Shown: one piece after another, positions 1 through 11,020 of the stretch | How the letters are laid out: the number at the start of each line of letters is the position of its first letter | Numbering within the stretch: the stretch's first letter is position 1 | DNA from: Xylaria sp. FL1777 | Taxonomy: Eukaryota > Ascomycota > Sordariomycetes > Xylariales > Xylariaceae | Length of the DNA: 64,000 bases | Assembly (NCBI GenBank): GCA_022578965.1 | Contig: MU400558.1 | Coordinates: 232,531 to 296,530 of the forward strand | Direction of reading: 5' to 3' | Program-made: the position numbers and the translations under genes | Notes under the pieces: generated by a model | Databases searched by the model: none | What the model was told of the DNA's origin: nothing | What the model saw: the letters and a program-made list of their open reading frames with translations, nothing else

Positions 1-1055
1 TAATCCGAGGAGGTTATATGTTTACTGAGCCGCACGAACAATAGTGACAGCCCCAACATGCACCTAGCCGCTTCAATATGCCCTTTATCTACATATATTC
101 TTACCTAAGATTCTTAAATCCCCGCACATTAAGGAGCTGAGTAAGGAACTGGGTTAGTTACCTTGACGTCAAACATGATAAGATCGACCATGGCGCTCCT
201 CTTTGTGGTAAGTCCTTACTCACGGTAGGGCCGAATTACTTGACGCCGGCACCCTCGCGACCTGCCGCCTACACACATCTCGAGAGTCTCCTAGGTCTAT
301 CCTGGGGTTGTCTTGTAGTACCTACCAGATGGTAGAAGTTACTCACCTGTGAGAGCGATACGCTGCGGCCGCGTTCTGCTCGACCTGCCTCTCTGAGAGC
401 GCGGGGGCCGGCTTTAAGCTGTCATGTAGCTGTGCTGTAACGTCGACTGCCGTATACTGCGTATATTCGGCCTTCAACGGTAAACACGAGCTCGAGGATT
501 AATCATGATGACAATGCATTCGTTGTAAAGAGGAAGGTGAAAGCTTCCTCCTTTGGATGGTTCTGATATAACCAGCCGAGTGTATGGTGAATCCCACTGA
601 TGAGTCGAGGCTAATAAGCGGAGCGTGTTCGCTTTAGGAATTCAATGCTGCACAACCCTGTCGAGTAGGCTGTGAGAGTTACACGATGAATCTACACCAT
701 TTGACGGTGGATACGGGGCCTGCATTGTCATCCCCCTTCCTTCGTACATGGTCACGTTACAGACCTGACTAATTTAGGGGATGTTCATCGACCGGACATG
801 CTGGAGATGGAGCCATGGGCGGAAAACATCAAGCAATGTCCTAATAAACATGGCTCGATAATCGCGTCAGATCTGGCGCCGGCCCAGCCTCCACAAGCGT
901 CCGACTGAATTCCTTTTCCGATATAAGATATCGCGGAGACCCTGTGTGGTCGAGAAATATCTGACATGCCAGCCCTATCCATCTGCTCGGTGTGGTGCCT
1001 GTTGTCTCGAGATACCTGCACGTAGATTCAAGTTACGAAAGCCCAATTCCTCAAG
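1..1055. other. Left-edge gene-free stretch
   Basis: No coding region supported by a domain, a signal peptide or a spliceable frame was found on either strand. It probably holds the promoter of the GH18 gene that starts at 1056, and possibly the flank of a gene outside the window. No tRNA- or rRNA-like structure was seen. Confidence 0.5.
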
Positions 1056-2487
1056 ATGGTGGCCTTCAAACCTGCAGGCTGGTTAGCCACATCCTTTGCT
1101 CTCCTGGCACCGTTTGCTTGCGCAGCCCCTCCGGACGACCACCGCGTGGTTATATACTATCAAACTGGATTGGGAACGGATACTACTCATGTCTCCTTGC
1201 TACCTTTGATCCAAGCCGAGGACACAATCTCAGTAACGCACCTTCTCATTGCCGCGTTACACATTACCGACGATGTCGGTGGCCTCCATCTGAATAATGA
1301 CCCCCCCGATAGCGAAATTTATGACACGCTATGGAGCGAAGCTGCGCAACTCCAGGCTGCCGGAGTTAAGGTCATGGTTATGGTTGGTGGGGCCGCGCAA
1401 GGCTCTTATGAGCGCCTCGATGGCGATGACGCTTCGTTCGAGAAATACTACGGTCCGCTACACGACCTCATCGGTGCCCATAATATCCAAGGCTTAGATC
1501 TCGATGTTGAGGAGTACTTCTCCTTAAACGGCGTCATCCGCCTAATCGACCGCCTAAAGGCCGATTTCGGCTCCGACTTCAGTGCGCATTCCGGCCTTCC
1601 CTTATTTCCAACCCCCTTTAACAAAACATTTGCTCCTATATGTTCCTGTTATGATACTGAAGACCCCAGAACCGGTTCAGTCTTTGCTGTAAGCAGTAAT
1701 TGCTAACGCCCGAATTCGTGTAGTCATCACGCTCGCACCTGTCGCATCCGCCCTTACAGAGGGTGGTGGCAATCTCAGCGGCTTCAACTATTTCGACCTT
1801 GAAGCACAGCGCGGCAGCTCCGTTGCGTTTTACAATGCCCGTGAGTCATTCTCTCAATAACCATTTCCTGCGCCATTGTAGAAAGTGGTGTTCACTCTTA
1901 GATATGGCATTACCCCACCGTCATTTCGATTTCGTGAACAGGCATTGACCTTTAACACGCAGAATTTTATTTCGGCTGGGGCTATGCTGGAAGTGCGAGC
2001 GATTATGAGAGCATTATTGACGATGGCTTCGCTGCTAATCGGGTCGTGATGGGCCGTAAGTTTTCTCCCGTTAAAAACCCTCTTGTTCAGGCAAGAAACA
2101 TGCCCTAAGAGCTATACACGCTCTCGAAATATAAACCTTGATGATTAAGGTGGCAGTTACTAACCGTAAAATGTTGCAGTGCTGAGTAGCCCAGACAATG
2201 GCAGCGGTTTCGTCGCGCTCAACTCACAGGCTCCCGTGCTACAGGAGCTTATCACGGAGAACGGAAATTTCGGCGGTGTTGCCAACTGGGAGTACTTCAA
2301 CTCATTACCTGGTGGCACGGCTGCACCTTGGGAGTGGGCTTCGTGGATGGCCGAGCACATGGTCGCCGCCAGCAAGATGGCAAGGGCGGAAGTATCGTCT
2401 TCGGAAGCACTCTGGCGTGGTGTGAGGAAACTAGGCCGTCGGGTCCGTCGCGAGGCCAAGAAATCGTATCATAACTACATCGCATAA
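1056..2487 (+). CDS. Secreted glycoside hydrolase family 18 (chitinase/ENGase-like) protein
   Basis: Four exons close the frame: 1056-1581, 1724-1840, 1963-2055 and 2180-2487, giving 347 residues. Residues 1 to about 23 form a signal peptide ending in a Cys-Ala-Ala stretch, so the product should be secreted. A GH18 barrel follows: strand 3 carries VMVMVGG, and strand 4 carries QGLDLDVEE, whose first Glu is the expected acid/base. Exon 2 begins FIITLAPVASAL and exon 3 carries QFYFGWG, both typical strand positions of GH18. Family members cleave beta-1,4-linked GlcNAc in chitin or the chitobiose core of N-glycans; the sequence does not decide which. The usual first Asp of the DxxDxDxE motif is Gln here. 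All introns have GT-AG ends, and the third has a clear CTAAC branch site. The start is the first ATG, directly before the signal peptide. Confidence 0.85.
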
Positions 2488-4349
2488 AGCACGAAGTTGA
2501 TCAATTGTGACGGATATCCTCTTTATGCCAGGAGGGGTACTTGGAAACCCGAATATCGGATGCCGGTGCCCGCGAATATAGGAAGATATTGACATACGCC
2601 TCAAATATTCTGTTCGTCCCGGCGCAAGCTCAAACATCCCGCGAGTAGGCTTTCGGGTTGCATGTTCTGTGTGTGATCGGTGTCCGCGTGACTGCTGATT
2701 TCCTGCGGTGCTTAAACTAGGTAATAAGAGTTCTCGAGTCCTGCCATTCGGTTGCCCGATTCCGCACATATGCGTAATGTCGCTCTGCCCACTTTCTGAG
2801 TGCATGAAGACCTGTTGTCCAATGTTCCTCTCTCCCTTTCTTTCTTTCTTTCTTTTTTCTTTTCCCTTCCTCTTTTTCTTTTTCTCTTCTTCGTAGAATA
2901 TCGAATTCCTAACGTCCTGACGTGGTCGCTGAGGGATAGAGACGTTACAGGGTTCATCCCCTTAAAAGTGCGGGTGTGGCATCACTTAAGACGTGCATCA
3001 GCCACATGTGCTACAGCTACCGTCGGCCAATAGGACCGAGTAATTCGGCTAGTTCCCAATGGCATTCCCCAAGCTTTATGAAATGTGGCAGCGGCTTTGT
3101 GAGCCACCGGGCGTTGTTGTGTAGCGCATAGTACCTACCGCATGTACCTCCCCAGGTACCTATCTAGGCTCTTACCTACAGTAGTATAGTGTATGTTTAG
3201 TGTAGTTTAGGCTTTGTAAGTCACTAATCAGGGCATTCTCTAATCTGTCTGGTCAGGCCTATCAGCGCATCCTACTCTGCTCAGTAGCAAGTACCAGGAC
3301 AATTAATCTCGCCCCGGGTCGTTTCAAGCCAGCCCGGACCCCACCCATTCATTCCCATTTGAATTTTACATTCGTTGGTTCGTGGCCCCCTGCTCTTAGT
3401 CTTGGTCTTGGTCTCTGTCTCAGTCCTCGGCTGGTGATGGGGCATTCTGCATTTTACATTTTTATTCACCTACAGCGGGTAGAGCCAATGGCTCTTCTCC
3501 CCCACCTCAAAACGCCAGACCCCCAGGAATGCGTTATTGATTGACTGCCACCTGTTATTAGATCTGTGCACTGTGAGGCAACGGTTTGTTTCTCCCTTTG
3601 TTCCTCAACGGCGCCTGGCTACAAGTCCCCATGTCCTTGCAGCGCGCCTTGAGAGTCTAACACAGCTGGCTAAGTCATCCAAGACCTGCCGAGATCTGCA
3701 CCAAACCAATCTCAATACTGGGGCCGTGCCTTTTGAGACCACCTTTGATACTACCCTCGACACTACTTACTTAAGTAGGTAGTGTACGCGTAGGGTACTG
3801 AGTAACTGTAAGTACCTATCTAGGTAGGTGCACTAGCCTGTCTAGCACTAGACTAAATTGCACGGGGATCCTCGAATCCTTGTCCAGGAAGTTATTAATA
3901 TTTTCCTGCTCAGGACAGGTACCGACGTACTTATGCGTAGGTACACTACCAAGTAACCTACAGTATACCTCCTACCATAACTACCTACTGCCATACATGT
4001 ACACTACCTTACAGATCACTACCGTACTGGGACTTAGTCAAGGCGAAGAAAGAGACGAAAACCAGTGCGACGCGGCCCTCCAAAGACCCGGATCGCAGTC
4101 CCATTCCGCCGCCTCCCCCAACCCCTTGCAAGCACCAGCCCGACGTCCAACTCCCCCAGCAGCAGGGGCCCTGTAGTTGACATTTTCCATTATCGTGCAA
4201 GCCGAAGGGTCAGAAATTTCACTTGCGCTCTCAATTCATGAGTCGATCCATTCATTCATCCATTCATTCATTTAACCCTTCTTTCCTTGAGGCTGTCCCC
4301 TCTAGTCTAGGTCCATGCCACTGGTTCCCTCGACCACTTGCTGGCCAAG
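2488..4349. other. Intergenic region with pyrimidine tract and TAGGTA-type words
   Basis: No gene is supported in this 1.9 kb. It holds a 68-nt uninterrupted pyrimidine run at 2825-2892 and clusters of TACCTA/TAGGTA words around 3130-3215, 3765-3835 and 3930-4010. The right part should contain the promoter and 5' leader of the Tea4/Bud14 gene, including a CATT repeat near 4247-4272. Confidence 0.6.
2825..2892 (+). repeat. 68-nt polypyrimidine (CTTT-rich) tract
   Basis: Every base from 2825 to 2892 is C or T, including several TTTC units. It lies 340 bp downstream of the GH18 stop codon. Such tracts occur in fungal core promoters, but no start codon follows closely here, so a simple-sequence origin is as likely. 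Confidence 0.8.
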
Positions 4350-7300
4350 ATGACGAGACCCCAGATTATTCGTGCCGGTACGTGCCCAGAAGCCCGATTA
4401 GATAGTTGATCTACCCGTCGCCGTTTCAAGAAGGGGGGATTAAATTAGTTGAGCCTGGAACCAACAACGCCTCTGCTCCTACTCACCTACCTACCTATTT
4501 ACTTACTTGCCTACTTACTTACTTACCTACATACCTACCTATCCGCTAGGTGCGGCTCGCTTCGCCTTGTCTCGTGCTTGCTAACACTACTACCTCCTGC
4601 AACAGATTCCATTGATCTTCAAGATCACAACGCTCCTTCTGCCCAAGACCACAAACATCCTACCTCGAAACCCACGTTAAATACAAATACGAACGGCTCG
4701 CTCGCGCCGCACCAGGCTGGGACAATACGTGAGGTAGAAGAAGAACGAGCGGAGGAAGAGGCGCGAAGTCCGAGGGTCTCGTGGGCCAATGGTGATGGTG
4801 ACAACGATCGCGATCTGCAATTATACGCCGAGGAACTTGCTTCCGGCATCGTCAATTCCTTGAATGGCAACAAGATGCAGAAACAAGATGCGCTGGCCAT
4901 TGCGCAGAATGGAGGTGTCGTGGGACACGCGGACGACGATGGCGATATCGATGTTAACACAGACGACGACGACCTAGACGATGATATGATGGACAAGATT
5001 TCGAGTTCACCTTCAATTGAGGATGGTGGGTGCACCCTTCCGCCTGCATGGCCTGCGCGCATTGATTCTTTGCGCAATTCTCTTTCGGTTCATGATTTCT
5101 CTTGTTCTCAGGTTGTCACTGAGCCGAGATCCTCATCACCATATCTCGAGCTCCCTGAACACCTTCCCCTCCAGCTTTCATACCAACAGTCAAGCAAGGC
5201 TTCTGTTAACACCCTTAACCCTGATCATCTTCTTCTTGGTGGGTATACCGGAGCGAACGAGCACGACGACCGCAACGCTGTCCCTAACCACGATATCTTG
5301 TCCGATTCCGCGCCGGAAATACGAGATTACGACTATGAAGAGAACAGCGCAGAAAACCCAGACCGTCTTCATGAACAGGATTACTTAACCCAGGACCGAG
5401 ATTCCGGAATTGACCTCAAGGTCGAAGACTTCTCGCTAAGCCCACTAACTAGCGCCGAAGATGGACCCATCGAGGATGAGATTATTTCCCCTTATGAGTT
5501 TCTGATACCTTACGTGTCCTCCGATGACGACAATGAAGACGAAGAAGATGACTTTTCTTTCACTGATGATTGCAGATTTATTGATTCTGGCTGGGGTGGC
5601 GAGTGCTTACAAGATGCAGAGGATATCGATTTCGAGTTCGTTTACGCCTTACACACCTTTGTCGCTACGGTTGAAGGTCAAGCCAATGCTACGAAAGGCG
5701 ATACTATGGTTCTACTTGACGACAGTAATAGTTACTGGTGGTTAGTTCGAGTTGTGAAAGATAGTAGCATCGGTACGATCTTCTCTCACTTTACAAAGTA
5801 CACGAGTTCATGATTTCGTCTAGGATATTTACCAGCTGAGCATATTGAGACGCCTACTGAAAGGTTGGCACGACTCAATAAACATAGGAATATCGACGTA
5901 AGTATACATAGTACCGTACCGACCAACAAGACATTCTAACCTCTTGGGTAGTTATCTGCAACAATGCTTGGTGATCAGTCTGACAAGACTAGAAATCCAA
6001 TCATGACAGCCATGAAGAGGCGCAAGGCAAAAAACGTTTCCTTCGCACCCCCCACTGTCGTCAATTATCCCGACATAGATTATTCTGATGAGGAAGGTGA
6101 AGAAGATGACGGTCAAGATCCACAGCAGGCCTCACAGCAAGAAGATCAGCAACAACAAGCTACCTCTCAGCAAGTCACGACCGATGTAGTAGAAGAAGAT
6201 GAATCTGCTAAAGTCGAGCCATTGAAACCTCGGAATCAAAAACAGGCGAAGGCAGACCCCGCTAGATCTGAGGACGAGGACAAGGGCGAGCCGTCGGCAA
6301 AAGAACTGGCGCCTAGAAGTAGTGACGAGTTTTTCGACGGCAAGACGGAGAGGACTACGAGAAACGGGACTGTCAGAAATACAGATTCCTTTTTTAGAGA
6401 CGAGACCATTGAGACCAAGAAGATCACCCTCACTCCCGGATTATTGCGAGATGATAATGAACCTCGGGTCTCGAATGATTCCAAGGAATTGCGCCAACGA
6501 CCTAGTCTCGAAAAAGACCTGGCTCCTGATAAAAACAAGGATGACAAGAAGAAGAAAGATAAGGAAAAGAAAGACAATAAGAAACCGAGCGCTATTCGAA
6601 GCTTTTTCTCGCGGAAGGATAAGAAGAAGTCCCTTGATGACGACGACGAATCGTTTGGCAAGCGGTCTATGGATACCGGAACCGGATTTGGGGATACGGA
6701 CATGGTCGAAGAGCCGGAGGAAATGGAATCTTCGCCACACAAAAGCCCGCAACGAAATCCAAGCAAGCTCCAGAAGCAGCAACCCCGCATTGAACAATCG
6801 CCCACACGTAAACCAGGTATCATTTCCAAGGTGGCAGCAGATCCAGACCGTGGTCCTCCGCTGGCTGCAGAAGTCAAGACCAACAACGTGGCCAGCGTCC
6901 CTCCCGCGACTGTGAGAATGGTAGAGTCTGAGCAACCCGAGAACCAAGGGCTACAAGGACGAAAGGATGAGAACAATAACGTTGGAGGACCCAAGATATT
7001 GCCAGCAGATGCAGAGCCGAACCCCCCCAAAGTCACGAAAGCGAAGTCACGAGTTGAACTTGATGATTTCGATTCTTCCTCAGAAGAAGAGCTAGTGCCA
7101 GAGCCAACCAGAGCCCCTCCCGCTGAACCCAAACGAGAGCCTTCCGACGAAAAATCTCTGCGGCCTGGTCTCCCTGGTTCTTTTCCGGATAGCTCTAGCA
7201 GCATACCGCAGCAGAACGAAGCAACAGGGGTTTCGCCACTCGCAGAAGACTTGTCAGACTCTCCTATTCAAGTGTCCCCTATTACATCTTCGAACCCTCC

Positions 7301-7734
7301 GGCTCTCATGGGCGATACTTCAAGCCAGGAAGACCGCTCTTCGCCTGTATCCTCACCGTCACCAGAGCTTGCAGACGTAAACAGCAGCACGCACAAAAAA
7401 CAGGAATCTATGACACCCTCAGTGTCAACAACGACCACTTCAACATGGAATGATGCTAACCTTCGCGCCTTTTTTGATTCGGGGTCTGAGATTCGCGACT
7501 TGTTAGTGGTGGTATACGATGATAAGACCGATGCACCACCTGTTGGTCCCAATCATCCCATCGCAAACTCATTATTCCGCGAGCAAAATGCTAAATTAGC
7601 TGAGATAACAACCGTAAGTCTCGCATCTTAAATTCTCCTCTTTGTGTTTGATTTGACTAAAACCTTGGCAGCAACTGGACAATATGTTGGGAGATTGGCT
7701 AGCTCGAAAGCAACGCCTACGGGGCACTGTTTAG
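4350..7734 (+). CDS. tea4: Tea4/Bud14-type SH3 cell-end polarity protein
   Basis: Five exons: 4350-4377, 4606-5772, 5824-5897, 5952-7613 and 7672-7734, giving 997 residues. The N-terminus is a short first exon (MTRPQIIRA) spliced in frame to a disordered acidic region. An SH3 domain starts near residue 355 (FVYALHTFVAT, then the WW pair in SYWWLVRV) and finishes across the next junction as GYLPAEHIETPTERLARLNKHRNID, a highly characteristic Bud14/Tea4 stretch. The rest is low-complexity and basic/acidic, and the last exon encodes the conserved tail MLGDWLARKQRLR. In yeasts these proteins bridge the polarity landmark (Tea1), type 1 phosphatase and formins at growing cell ends. The 228-nt first intron carries a TACC microsatellite. 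Leucine-rich codons just upstream of exon 2 (4449-4605) lack an ATG and are intronic in this model. Confidence 0.9.
4478..4545 (+). repeat. TACC/TACT microsatellite inside tea4 intron 1
   Basis: Consecutive CTACCTAC, TTACTTAC and CATACCTAC units lie between the donor (4378) and acceptor (4605) of the first tea4 intron. They resemble the TAGGTA words scattered in intergenic DNA throughout the window. A CTAAC branch site follows at 4581-4585. Confidence 0.75.
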
Positions 7735-8886
7735 TGTGAATTTATATGTGCTATATGGCATTAGTCTACTACATTTGGGCTACAGCCGGTCATAGCACAT
7801 AATAGAATCACCTTCGATTCGTCTATATACCTTTTTTAATCGGAATACGTTAGTTTTCTCCTTGATGAGCGGCGCAATGGTCAAACGAAACGGGCTTTAT
7901 ATCACAGAGGGTGGTTTGTGGGACGCAGCCGAAATGACAGGGTCAAGCGCTTGCATGCATCTTTCCGATCTATTTTGTTCTAGAAAGATCTACGAGCGTT
8001 GTTGCCAACGCATAGCTCGTTTTTGTTTTGTTGGCGCTTTCGAAACGTAGAGGTACGCAACCTCTTGCAGCAATGAGGATAACTGGGAAAGCCTAGTCTG
8101 CTGGGACATGTAACTCTAACGCGTATATACAACCCAGCTGTATATAGCGGTTGCCTTCCAAGTCGAAGCCACTGTATATACGCTCTCATTGTGTTTTCAA
8201 CCTGATGACTGTAACAGCAGTCCCTCTACAGAAGACTAGCCCGCGTTTTGTGTGAATATGTGCAGCGAGGCTAATTGAGCTTCAATACAAGAGCAAGCCA
8301 TAATAACTTAAATATCTATAAGTCCATTGCGAAGACCAATAGTCATGAAAACCACTATCACTACTCCAACAGAGCTGCAATCTCTATAGGAGATTAGCGT
8401 GAGTCATCAGCACCTTTACTATGTCTTATGTAAGATGGAACTCGGAACTCCATGAGATTCACTCATAGAATATCGCAAATGCGGAAAATATGAGTAACCC
8501 TTGTGGATTCATGTCAACCAGCTATGCCACAAATGATGAGAGCTTCCTCCTCTTCGACCAAATAGCTCTTGATTTCTCACTATCGCAGGCATAGAATAAC
8601 ACGGTAATAATGGGGGAAGCCGCTCAATGGAATTCCTCGTATGCACCCCTGATAGATGCTGCCCACGTCAATCACCTCCATTCCGCTTCACAAAATATTA
8701 ATATCAGCCCATTTGCCTTAACTTATAAGACTAGACCAAATCTCCTACCTCATTATCTTTCACCATAGGCGTTTCGTCCTCAACCAGTTGTTCCTTCACC
8801 TCAAATTTTAGAAAGGCTTATCACTATTAGCTTCATTCTCTCTCCCTCTCTCTCTGTGTGTGTGTCTGTCTTTCTGATACCAACCA
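7735..8886. other. Intergenic region between tea4 and the VOC gene
   Basis: No gene is supported. The right end, the likely promoter and leader of the VOC gene, contains a CT dinucleotide run at about 8836-8855 running directly into a GT run at 8856-8864, about 20-50 bp before the start codon. Confidence 0.55.
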
Positions 8887-9558
8887 ATGCCCATCTCCCA
8901 CGTGTCCCTCGCCACAGGCGCCGCGCACTTCGCGCGCATGCGGGCGTTCTACCTCGAGGCCCTGGCGCCGCTCAACTACGTCACCTACTTCGACCAGGCC
9001 AACTTCATGCTGGGGCTCAAGCCGGCCGGCAGGTTCCCCGACTTCTGGCTGCACGTCGGCAACGGCGAGCAGCCCGCCTTCCCCGCCGGCGGAGACGTGG
9101 ATAAGCGGCCCGGGCGCACCCACGTCGCTTTCGATGCGGAATCGCGGGATGTGGTGGATAAGTGGTACGCTGCGGCTATGTAAGTATGAAAAAAAAAATT
9201 TTTAAATTTTTTTTTTTTTTAGTTTTTTTTTTTTCACCTTGCTGGATATGGGTCGATGGATCTATGGCTATCCCAGCATCATCAATCATATACCTCTCAT
9301 AGATCGATGCGCAAGATACGATTCATCATTTATTTATTCTATTTTTCGTGGAAATAAGTTAGGGGGTTGCTCGATGGGTGAGGACACGTGACGTCGTACT
9401 GACGAAATCTTCTCCGTCATAGAAAGGCCGGCGGCGTCTGCAATGGGAAGCCCGGCCTGCGAACCGAGTTTTCCGAAGCGTATTACGCTGCCTTTGTCCT
9501 CGATCCGCTGGGCAACAACATCGAGACCGTTCACTACCGGCCCACAAAACCGTTGTAA
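8887..9558 (+). CDS. VOC (glyoxalase/bleomycin-resistance/dioxygenase) superfamily protein
   Basis: Two exons, 8887-9179 and 9423-9558, encode 142 residues, the size of a single VOC unit with two beta-alpha-beta-beta-beta modules. The N-terminus ISHVSLATG...FYLEALAPLNY is the classic first strand and helix; RTHVAFDAES carries the mid-protein histidine position; the C-terminus YYAAFVLDPLGNNIETVHY carries the terminal metal-ligand Glu. These are the usual metal-site positions of small fungal glyoxalase-like proteins, whose substrates are mostly unknown. The protein has no targeting signal, so a cytosolic location is likely. The intron is long for this window (243 nt) and begins with A and T homopolymers. 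Exons are markedly GC-rich, in contrast to their flanks. Confidence 0.85.
9189..9234 (+). repeat. A/T homopolymer block in the VOC intron
   Basis: Ten A, five T, three A, fourteen T, AG, then twelve T follow one another a few bases after the donor at 9180. The A run can pair with the T runs, so the pre-mRNA could form an A-U hairpin close to the 5' splice site. Length variation and sequencing error are likely here. Confidence 0.8.
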
Positions 9559-9944
9559 AAGGTGTTTTTAAGTTGGCGTTGTGCCTATGTCTATCTGAGG
9601 CGGGTCGTCTTTTCATCATGAATTGCGTCCTCTCTCCAATTAGAGCTTCAGATTAGAATGTTCAGCATGTCAGATTGACCTTGCTGGACTTCGACCCCTC
9701 CAGGTCCTATCTGTGGTTGGCACTGTTAGTGACGTTAACGCGATACTCTATGATATCAGTCTTCGGGAGGGGGCTGCTTGCTGGTTGCATCTGGTATGAG
9801 TGAAGGAAATGATATATATATTGACCATTCTTGTTCAAAACTCCCAACATCTGAAATAATTCATCATTCGTAAAACCAGATCGACCCATACATATCTGAC
9901 CGTCGAATCGTATAAACCCAGCCTACTCTAAGATATTCGTCATC
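9559..9944. other. Short intergenic stretch before the TUDOR-domain gene
   Basis: No coding potential was recognised. It should contain the 3' end of the VOC transcript and the promoter and leader of the next gene. A GA-rich/TATA-like segment (ATATATAT) lies at about 9811-9819. Confidence 0.5.
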
Positions 9945-10363
9945 ATGGCTCCAAAGTATTCCAAAGGCCAAAACGTCCGATACAAGCCCGTGGGAGGTGA
10001 GCGGCACCCAAATGATTGAGCCTAGAATTTCGTCTACTGTCTACGAATCTTCGCGACAAGATATCGCGACTCCTCCCGCTGACAGCGTTATTTTAGGACC
10101 GGACTCCAATACATCAGAGAGCACCGGCGTCGTCACCGACGTCATCACCGAGCCCGGCGTCCAGGCCGACCGCAACGTGCAGGCCTCTATCCATGAACCG
10201 CGCTACGAGGTTCGTGATACTTCTTTTCATATAGCATCTATCCCGTTATGACGCCTGAGCCGTCGTTTTGAGGCTTTACTGACGTCGCTGCCCGCAGATC
10301 CAAAACGACAATACTGGCAAGATGACTAGCGTTTACGAGGCCAACATTCTCGGGCGTGCCTAG
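9945..10363 (+). CDS. Small hypervirulence-associated TUDOR-domain protein (DUF2945/Hva1 type)
   Basis: Three exons, 9945-9996, 10097-10209 and 10298-10363, encode 76 residues. The sequence starts MAPKYSKGQNVRYKPVGG, continues through STGVVTDVITEPG and a PRYEIQNDNTGK turn, and ends SVYEANILGRA. This order (KGxxVxYxPxGG, then G.V..V, then RYxI.N..TGK..xxYE..I) is the layout of the fungal and bacterial Hva1_TUDOR family. The family name comes from a hypervirulence-associated gene; the biochemical role is not settled. The introns are 100 and 88 nt. It follows the VOC gene on the same strand by under 400 bp, but nothing shows that the two are co-regulated. Confidence 0.85.
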
Positions 10364-11020
10364 ATGGTTTGAATCATTCTGAGGTTGATGAATGGAGGAA
10401 GTGACGATGGAGATGTATCATTATCATTATCATTATCATTTAAATATACTCGTTAGGGTGTCGGTGTGATACGTAGCGCTCGCTACAATTGTATTATGTA
10501 TGTAAGGAGGACAATTACTCAATGTACACAACCAATTGGCTTATTTATTAGCAGTTTTGTGTCTCTCGCTGTGGCGAATGTAACGCTACGTTATCATTAC
10601 TTGTGAGCATGATACTAACCCACGATATCTAAAATCATCTTCTAAACAGCTAAGGAGAAACTTGCACAAGTCAAAATAATATTTGAACCTCCGAGTCTAA
10701 AAATCTTTTTTTTAATCGAAGCCATAAACTCAGTCTTGCTGGCTGCCAGTCTCGTAGAGCGCGCTAGTACCTACCCTAAGCGGCTAGAGGTAGAAGTGGT
10801 CTGAGCGTTGTCGAGCGAACACGGACCCTCCGATAACTGTAGCCGACTGTTTACGGAGCTCCCGATTTTCGGCGGGATCCTTTTTTGTCCATGGGGTATA
10901 CTGCGTATGTAGAACACTTGCACAGTACAAGGCTTTATATAAGTCGGATGTCCGTCGCACTGATCTGTAGTAGCTCCTTTTGTTGTCCTATTGGCTCCTC
11001 CATCGTCATATACCTGTACC
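10364..11020. other. Intergenic region before the Zn2Cys6 gene, with TATCAT repeat
   Basis: No gene is supported. Four copies of TATCAT lie at 10416-10440 in the 3' flank of the TUDOR-domain gene. The segment 10780-11020 should contain the promoter and leader of the regulator gene. Confidence 0.55.

Noticed and set aside
4449..4605. Leu/Tyr-rich in-frame upstream extension of tea4 exon 2
   Set aside because: It has no ATG and consists of TACC microsatellite; the MTRPQIIRA first exon splices in frame with good splice sites.
6236..7204. 322-residue open frame on the minus strand
   Set aside because: It lies wholly opposite the low-complexity exon 4 of tea4, and its Ser/Leu-rich composition is that of an antisense shadow.
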